From: a virus
Direction: 5' to 3' (one strand)
IMG/VR virus record: IMGVR_UViG_3300037584_000734
Span: 1-20,354 of that record
Length of the DNA stretch: 20,354 nucleotides
A program made the translations under genes and the position numbers. This document shows, one piece after another, positions 16,501 through 20,354 of this stretch. Within the stretch, counting starts at the first letter, position 1, and each line of letters opens with the position of its first letter. The notes beneath the pieces are model-generated. The model worked only from the letters and a program-made list of their open reading frames with translations. It did no database searches and was not told the DNA's origin.

Positions 16501-17734
16501 AAGAAGTTTATCTGCACCATGGGAAAAAAGAGCACAAATTATACCTATAAATAAATGGAAACAAGGTGTTGGTAAAGCAATTAACTTTTCATATTTTAGT
16601 CCATACGATGTAGTTACAAAACCAGTTGAGGCTATATTTAAACAATGGCAAGAAGGAACTGTTAAAGACCAAGATGTAGGAGACAAACTACTTGCTCAAG
16701 CTCTTGATCAAGATGGACCTTTAAGAACATTACTAGATCCTTTTATTACACAATCAATTGCACTTGAAAGATTTACTGATGTGCTACCGGCAGAAGTAGG
16801 ACTTGGTAACAGAGGTGGTTTAACTAAAACTGGTGCAAAAGTATATTCACAAACAGACTCAACTGGTGATAAAATTTCAAAAAGTTTTATACATATATTA
16901 AAAGGTATAGAACCAGGAGCAATTACTACTGGTAAAAAATTAGTTCAAGGATTACAAGGTGATGTAAAAAAAGGTGGCCAACCTGTATCGCTACAAGATG
17001 AAATACTTGCGTTATTATCAGGTATTAGAATTATCAATATAGATGCACCACGGACCATGCAATATAAAATTACAGAATATAATAACAACAAAAGATCTGT
17101 TACAGCTACAGAAAAATTTTTTAGTTTAGAAAATTTTAGACAAAGAGGACCAGAAGTTTTAGCAGAAGAATTTAAAAATATTCAGGAAGAAAATTTAAAA
17201 GTAAATAGAAATTTTTATCAAGTGTTAAAAGATGCTGAAACAATGGGAGTCCCTAGACAAAAATTAAAAAAAATAATGAAAGAAAGAGGTATCTCTACTA
17301 AAAATTCAAATAAACTTTTAAGAGGAGTAAACATACCCTATTCAGGATACGATGGTCGTATGAAAAAAAGAGTTATTGATGCTAGAAAATTATCTAAAGA
17401 ATTAAATGAAGGATCTATTAATAGAAACTATTTTTATCCTAGAAGATTATTTAAACAAATAGAAAGAGAGTATAAAAGAAAAAGTATTAAACCTATAGAA
17501 CTAGGTCCAGGTCTTATTGAAAGAGGTATAAAAGGTGCGCAAGATTTATTGGGTAACATGCCTCAAAAACAACCTGAAGCAGTTCAACAAGCTAATATAC
17601 AAACACCACCACTACCAAATACACCTATGCCTACAATAAAAACAGCACAAAATATTAATCCTCAAACAGGGTTGACACAAACAGAGAGTGCATTACTATC
17701 ACCTTCAGAACAAATTATTGCGAGGCGAACATAA
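13535..17734 (+). CDS. Giant internal virion / ejection-type protein, 1399 aa
   Basis: The longest gene here. AGAGGG just ahead of the ATG gives a good SD, immediately after the previous stop. The N-terminal 400 residues are charged helices with Gly/Ala hydrophobic stretches (GTEGALIGGGFSLVGKPVAL, about 230-250). The middle is helical (390-850). A conserved-looking block around 832-985 includes DNMWKWYGHEYVKSQL, RKLPFGNFVSFPAEMIRTTY and LGAYVTLSGTGLAVGKTAQA. The final 55 residues are Pro/Gln-rich. No lytic transglycosylase, peptidase or ATPase motif is recognised. Size, position after other internal-type proteins and location before the lysis genes match the large ejection protein of podoviruses (T7 gp16 role). 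That comparison is functional, not sequence-based. The stop overlaps an ATG (TAATG) of a tiny frame. Confidence 0.65.
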   Translation: MADPFKQKEKSIERAETITGLAREVLNKKKKPVKFTWKGFANLTSSFLETNPFDKLKLDRIKELQEGSEAKEKDYIDFFEDIEKSLYGGVQDLGYAVGDLLTSGIDATIGTDLSEKLDEVYEENKIKDPETLTGEVTKVLTQYGIPGGASFKVLNRVKILQRNRKLADTGTKLQKASQIAKRAGYMSSALAATDFIASTPDKETLFVKEEKTEGLTGRDLALAKLRNRVRFGTEGALIGGGFSLVGKPVALGFKYGIFKPGAKVAGIGLKAVDKAVVSPLTYLGSKAIPAPAGKAIRDASAFVVNKALAPIRLGTGAKQLPKFQEWKLFSRDSKDPLERRLKKLSGFLEKFTSQGKLTGLGYQISSEARREIKAQSRTIEKYLESIEKKAYNLAKDFETKHNTKTTSEASQDYYLDQILGYLKGNVKLNSVAPDLQGSAKSLSKELLQIKEKFAGLLPEGDLKNFMLNNLKTYMRQSFSVFTNPNYQPDKKIYDGAVNWVAKNVVQANKDLRQEALKTLKTGKMTDKQAIDEMAESLTDKILKAGKQDGADPLQVLRNVAGKDFLRTDKIIRTGEELPDAIKKLLGQEDNLKASVLTTTSHAITHAVNKQSFDKLARIGLDEGWLFRSKAAAEAKRYLDAEKIGDVKSLGLLKSEMSKLYATPELTEVFRQTRKGLDTWIQNGVYRNILQLKVAAQYGKTVLSPVTQVRNVSSASLFPLANGHIGGRASVSESLKMTIDDIFGAGKVIDEDTFIKNIENKIRLGVLDENIVASELKAVLQEIKNTKGLTSLDKIIRALSDGKFAFDDTVLKKTGETISKFGKGAARVYAGGDNMWKWYGHEYVKSQLRGMYSKTSDIAKWYDEIVGRKFDPKNTFTGKLKTFDEAVDEAAAWYIRNTYPTYSKVPEFVQSIRKLPFGNFVSFPAEMIRTTYNIIELGAKEATSANPKLRQMGLRRLLGAYVTLSGTGLAVGKTAQALTGVTMDEIEAYKRSLSAPWEKRAQIIPINKWKQGVGKAINFSYFSPYDVVTKPVEAIFKQWQEGTVKDQDVGDKLLAQALDQDGPLRTLLDPFITQSIALERFTDVLPAEVGLGNRGGLTKTGAKVYSQTDSTGDKISKSFIHILKGIEPGAITTGKKLVQGLQGDVKKGGQPVSLQDEILALLSGIRIINIDAPRTMQYKITEYNNNKRSVTATEKFFSLENFRQRGPEVLAEEFKNIQEENLKVNRNFYQVLKDAETMGVPRQKLKKIMKERGISTKNSNKLLRGVNIPYSGYDGRMKKRVIDARKLSKELNEGSINRNYFYPRRLFKQIEREYKRKSIKPIELGPGLIERGIKGAQDLLGNMPQKQPEAVQQANIQTPPLPNTPMPTIKTAQNINPQTGLTQTESALLSPSEQIIARRT

Positions 17735-17814
17735 TGGTAAACAAAATTAAAAGTTTGGGCGGTGTGATAGGTTTATCCTATCGGGTTTCTTTTGTAGCGG
17801 GGGTTACAAAATAA
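17734..17814 (+). other. 26-codon coupled mini-ORF (doubtful)
   Basis: ATG at 17734 overlaps the 1399-aa gene's stop (TAATG), and its stop at 17812-17814 overlaps the next gene's ATG in the same way. The peptide would be M-V-N-K-I-K-S-L-G-G-V-I-G-L-S-Y-R-V-S-F-V-A-G-V-T-K. It may only pass ribosomes on to the downstream gene. Its coding sequence contains a hairpin with T-tract, which argues that the region is a regulatory spacer rather than a gene. Confidence 0.2.
17766..17793 (+). terminator. Possible weak rho-independent terminator/attenuator before the lysis genes
   Basis: GATAGG (17766-17771) pairs with CCTATC (17777-17782) across a 5-nt loop. GGG and then TTTCTTTT (17786-17793) follow. 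The stem is short (6 bp, half A-T) and the T-run is interrupted and offset by three G, so termination would be partial at best. Its position between the structural genes and the lysis pair would let it lower lysis-gene transcription. Confidence 0.35.
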
Positions 17815-17993
17815 TGGCTAAAAGATCTGCATTACATAAAATAGAAGAACACGAAAAGTTGTGTCGTATTATGCAGAAACAAACTTTTGAGCAGATTAAA
17901 GAAATGAAAGAACGTATTAGAAGAATTGAATATATGATTGTTGCTGGAATGGGATCAATAATTTTAGCTTTAGTCATGAATTACATGAAATAA
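17814..17993 (+). CDS. Small single-span membrane protein, XhlA/holin-like, 59 aa
   Basis: A 59-aa product: a short basic N-terminus, a charged amphipathic helix (KIEEHEKLCRIMQKQTFEQI, residues 9-28, then KEMKERIRRIE), and a single hydrophobic segment near the C-terminus (YMIVAGMGSIILALVMNYM, 40-58). This helix-then-membrane-anchor layout, including the HE-x-x-C element followed by an (R/K)-rich stretch just before the membrane span, resembles XhlA-type phage membrane proteins encoded next to holins and endolysins. A GGGGG-rich SD-like stretch (17799-17803) precedes the ATG, and the endolysin starts 1 nt after its stop. Likely role: making or controlling the membrane lesion that gives the endolysin access to the wall. 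Inferred from topology and context. Confidence 0.65.
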   Translation: MAKRSALHKIEEHEKLCRIMQKQTFEQIKEMKERIRRIEYMIVAGMGSIILALVMNYMK

Positions 17994-17994
17994 A

Positions 17995-18471
17995 ATGCAA
18001 CTATCTAGAAACTTTTCTTTACAAGAATTAACAAAATCGGACACAGCGATACGTAAGGGTATCGACAATGAACCTAACGCAGATCAAATAGATAAACTAA
18101 AAGCATTGTGTGAAAATATTTTACAGCCAGTACGTGATCAGTTTGGTAGAGTAAAAGTTACCAGCGGCTATCGTAGCCCTGAGTTGTGTGTTGCCATCGG
18201 CAGCTCAATTAATTCACAACATGCAAAAGCTGAAGCGGTTGATTTCGAATGTATGGGAGTTGACAACGCTGAAGTAGCAGATTGGGTTAAAATGAACTGT
18301 GAAGTAGATCAATTAATTTTGGAGTATTACACTCCTGGTGAGCCCAACTCTGGATGGATACATGCAAGTTACATACCATTCAATCCTAGACATCAATATC
18401 TAAGAGCATATAGAGAAGATAAAAAAACTAAATACAAACCTATTATTGGTAAAGCTGTTGATCTAGTTTAG
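17995..18471 (+). CDS. Peptidase M15 endolysin (zinc D-Ala-D-Ala-type peptidase)
   Basis: A 158-aa protein of the M15 family, which cleaves peptide stems of peptidoglycan. Motifs are VTSGYRSPELCVAIG (55-69), SQHAKAEAVDF (74-84) with zinc ligands H76 and D83, and GWIHASY (120-126) with the third ligand H123. E110 (LILEYY) is the likely catalytic acid/base region. The usual SxHxxGxAxD motif has Glu (E80) next to Ala in place of the common Gly. There is no signal peptide, so export would depend on the small membrane protein encoded immediately upstream, 1 nt away. Phage M15 proteins of about this size act as endolysins. The stop codon overlaps the oppositely oriented helicase stop by 4 bp. Confidence 0.88.
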   Translation: MQLSRNFSLQELTKSDTAIRKGIDNEPNADQIDKLKALCENILQPVRDQFGRVKVTSGYRSPELCVAIGSSINSQHAKAEAVDFECMGVDNAEVADWVKMNCEVDQLILEYYTPGEPNSGWIHASYIPFNPRHQYLRAYREDKKTKYKPIIGKAVDLV

Positions 18472-19898
18472 ATCCATTCTTTTAATTCTTCACCCATAAC
18501 TTCGGATGCAATATTTATTTTTTTACGTAAAGCTTCTACTATCTTTTCATCAATTGTATCTTCTGCAATCAAATCAATATAGGTCACAGTTTTCTTTTGT
18601 CCTATTCTGTGTGCTCTATCTTCAGACTGTAATCTTTTTTCTAGGTCATAACCATTAGAATAATAGATAACAGTATTGGCCTGTGTAAGTGTAATACCAT
18701 AACCACCTGTTTGAGGTGTACCTACAATAAATCTACACTTAGGATCATTTTGAAATTTACGTATATAGTCTTGTCTGTCTTCTTGTGGTGTCAAACCATA
18801 ATAATGAACATAAGAATCTTTGCCATATACTTTAATTAGTTTCTGTATGATTTCTCCTACACTTAATTGATAGTTAGCCCATATAATCACTTTGCCTTCA
18901 GTGTCTTCTAATATGGACATTAATTCATTGAGTCTGTTGCTTTCTACAGCTTGTGTTGTACCATCATCAGCTGCTACATAACCACATGTAATTTGATGCA
19001 GTCTCATGAGTTGTGTTAACACAGTCATAGTAGTTGTAACCTTACCATTAAGTACAGCCATCGCTGCTTTCTTCATCTGTTCATAAACTTTCTTTTGATC
19101 AGGTGTTAATGTTACATGACGTTTGATAAATACTTTAGGTGGTAAATCTAAACAATCTTCTTTTAATACTCTGTATGAGAATTGTTTTACAGTATCGGAT
19201 AGCTCTGATAAATTTTGAAACTTATCTACTACTTGAATAGAACGTCCATGTACATGCATCGTTTTCATTTCAGCATACCTATTACGGAACGCGTAATAAG
19301 AACTAAAATCCAATAACCACGGATCAAGGAACTCGCACTGCGTATACAGGTCCAAAGGATTTTTTGTAATAGGAGAACCTGTCATAATTCTTTTGTATTT
19401 AGCATTTTTACCAATACTAATTATATTTTTTGTACGTCTAGCAGAGGGTGTTTTAATTGTAGTAGACTCATCAATAGCCATCATAGTTTTATGTGAATTT
19501 ATAAATTTAGTTGCAAACTTAACACCTTTGTCTGTTGATAATGCTTCTACATTCATAACTAAAATATGCAACGCACTTTCTATTTCAAACAAAGATTCTA
19601 ATTTTTCTTGTTGTGTTTTTGTAATATTTGGTTGCCACAACACAGAAACATTTTCTATATGGTCTGGTAAGTGTGTAGGTAATTCTTGTTCATACCAAGT
19701 TTTAACAACACCTTTTGGTGCAACAATTAATACACCATCAATCTTGCCTTTGTCATATAACATAGCAACATTATCTATTAATACTTTTGTTTTGCCCGTA
19801 CCCATTTCCATAAAGTAAGCAAAGTTTTCTTTGTTCCAAGATTTTTCCAACGCAGTTAATTGATGTGCGTATGGTTTAGTTTTAAATTTATAGTTCAT
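18468..19898 (-). CDS. SNF2-type DEAD/DEAH-box helicase/ATPase
   Basis: A 476-aa superfamily 2 ATPase with the full motif set: a Q-like PYAHQ (9-13), Walker A MGTGKT (32-37), motif Ia VAPKGVVKTWYEQE (59-72), motif II DEST (143-146, in AIDEST), motif III TGSPI (173-177), motif IV region GKVIIWANYQ (335-344), motif V GGYGITLTQANTVIYY (398-413) and motif VI QSEDRAHRIGQ (424-434). The RAHRIGQ form is typical of the SNF2 family. It is compact, with no extra DNA-binding domain. Phage relatives may act in replication, recombination or transcription remodelling; the exact role is unknown. It is the only minus-strand gene here and has its own promoter. The SD before the ATG is weak (AGAAGA). Its transcript runs tail to tail into the endolysin. 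Confidence 0.92.
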   Translation of the reverse strand: MNYKFKTKPYAHQLTALEKSWNKENFAYFMEMGTGKTKVLIDNVAMLYDKGKIDGVLIVAPKGVVKTWYEQELPTHLPDHIENVSVLWQPNITKTQQEKLESLFEIESALHILVMNVEALSTDKGVKFATKFINSHKTMMAIDESTTIKTPSARRTKNIISIGKNAKYKRIMTGSPITKNPLDLYTQCEFLDPWLLDFSSYYAFRNRYAEMKTMHVHGRSIQVVDKFQNLSELSDTVKQFSYRVLKEDCLDLPPKVFIKRHVTLTPDQKKVYEQMKKAAMAVLNGKVTTTMTVLTQLMRLHQITCGYVAADDGTTQAVESNRLNELMSILEDTEGKVIIWANYQLSVGEIIQKLIKVYGKDSYVHYYGLTPQEDRQDYIRKFQNDPKCRFIVGTPQTGGYGITLTQANTVIYYSNGYDLEKRLQSEDRAHRIGQKKTVTYIDLIAEDTIDEKIVEALRKKINIASEVMGEELKEWI

Positions 19899-19926
19899 AA
19901 TTTATTTTCTTCTTTCTATTGACTTC

Positions 19927-19955
19927 CATATAATAGATGTTATATCGTTTGTCAA
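19927..19955 (-). promoter_or_regulatory. Sigma70-like promoter for the helicase
   Basis: On the minus strand, TTGACA (plus-strand TGTCAA, 19950-19955) is followed after exactly 17 bp by TATATG (plus-strand CATATA, 19927-19932). The -35 is a perfect match and the -10 matches 4 of 6. The helicase ATG lies about 30 bp downstream of the -10. The -35 overlaps the start codon of the divergent plus-strand gene. A plus-strand TATAAT (19929-19934) shares the same bases, but no convincing -35 accompanies it. Confidence 0.5.
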
Positions 19956-20323
19956 TGTCAGAAAGAAAAGTTTACGTAATACAAGAGATACCAGGAAGTA
20001 AAGCAGGTAGTCCTAAAATAAATATTATAGGTGCAGCTGATTATTCTACTTCAGGTAAATTTAATTTTTTATTACCAGAGTTTTCACAAATGATATTTTC
20101 TCCTGGTCCACTAATTTATAAATTAAGAAAAGGTTTAAAAAATTATACACCAGATGATTATTTATTATTAACAGGTGATCCTGCAATCATTGGTGTTGCA
20201 TGTTCTATTGTATCTGATATTACAAACGGTAAATACAATGTATTGAAGTGGGATAAACAAGAAAGAAAATATTATCCTATTGAGATTAATCTATACGAGA
20301 AAGGAGAAATAGATGACAATTGA
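19955..20323 (+). CDS. Conserved phage hypothetical protein, 122 aa
   Basis: The start at 19955 (MSERKVYVIQEIPG) is preferred over an in-frame ATG at 19937, which would add only MLYRLS and lies inside the TATAAT-rich promoter region. Neither start has a clear SD. The protein has a beta-strand start (KVYVIQEI), KINIIGAADYSTSGKFNFLL (28-46 region), then FSPGPLIYKLRKGLKNYTPD and DYLLLTGDPAIIGVACSIVS, ending with YYPIEINL. I recall closely similar small proteins in many marine phage genomes, at the front of the replication or early module, but know of no function. It is divergent from the helicase; the 56-bp gap is mostly promoter sequence. Confidence 0.75.
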   Translation: MSERKVYVIQEIPGSKAGSPKINIIGAADYSTSGKFNFLLPEFSQMIFSPGPLIYKLRKGLKNYTPDDYLLLTGDPAIIGVACSIVSDITNGKYNVLKWDKQERKYYPIEINLYEKGEIDDN

Positions 20324-20354
20324 TTTTGAAAAGGATCAACAAGATGCAATGAGT
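20313..20354 (+). CDS. Start of a downstream gene, truncated by the window end
   Basis: A strong SD, AAGGAG (20301-20306), lies 6 nt before ATG at 20313, which overlaps the preceding gene's end by 11 bp. Only 14 codons are visible (M-T-I-D-F-E-K-D-Q-Q-D-A-M-S), open to the window edge. Too little to identify; the acidic helical start and the coupling suggest co-expression with the 122-aa gene. Confidence 0.6.
   Translation, partial: MTIDFEKDQQDAMS

Noticed and set aside
19393-19818. 141-codon plus-strand frame within the helicase
   Set aside because: It is antisense to conserved helicase motifs I to III, and its product is a hydrophobic shadow with no start signal.

Overview
The window is a stretch of a low-GC (about one third G+C by eye) tailed-phage genome. 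It carries the late virion-structure module, a lysis pair, and the edge of another module that begins with a helicase. Nearly all arginines are AGA codons and genes are packed with stop/start overlaps. Several proteins look like families I know from uncultured marine viruses and pelagiphage-type podoviruses, such as the 643-aa tail/stabilisation protein and the 122-aa protein that starts near 19955. An AT-rich marine alphaproteobacterial host of the SAR11 type is a reasonable guess, but it is inferred from composition and recalled family resemblance, not proven. No tRNA, rRNA, CRISPR array, insertion sequence, integrase or attachment site was seen.

Layout, left to right. (1) 1-1662: 5'-truncated tail fibre with about 24 YadA-head-like repeats and a C-terminal self-cleaving S74 chaperone. 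(2) 1678-4995: a GT9-like glycosyltransferase, two small proteins (one built of 22-residue repeats), a second tail fibre behind a good sigma70-like promoter, and a small acidic protein. (3) 5048-7702: tail tube/DNA-stabilisation-like protein and three small proteins, one of 54 aa. (4) 7686-9465: a GT4-type and a GT-A-fold glycosyltransferase, overlapping each other and the preceding gene. (5) 9475-17734: four consecutive large proteins (713, 301, 336 and 1399 aa), most likely internal/ejection or other virion proteins. (6) 17766-18471: a hairpin with a T-tract, a 59-aa membrane protein that looks like an XhlA-type holin, and an M15 peptidase endolysin. (7) 18468-19898, minus strand: an SNF2-type helicase whose stop codon overlaps the endolysin stop tail to tail, with its own promoter. 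(8) 19955-20354: a plus-strand conserved phage protein and the first 14 codons of another gene.

How it fits together: the plus-strand block is a virion assembly and lysis programme. Two fibres would recognise the host, a tail-tube protein and a set of internal proteins would deliver DNA, and a membrane protein plus zinc peptidase would release progeny. Three glycosyltransferases of different folds sit among the structural genes in the same direction and are partly translationally coupled, so they are probably expressed late and could decorate virion proteins or host surface glycans. The most interesting observations are this glycosyltransferase set, the cysteine-studded repeat fibre, the ADGGRA motif shared by two non-homologous virion proteins, dyad symmetries overlapping a promoter and a start region, and the small holin candidate.
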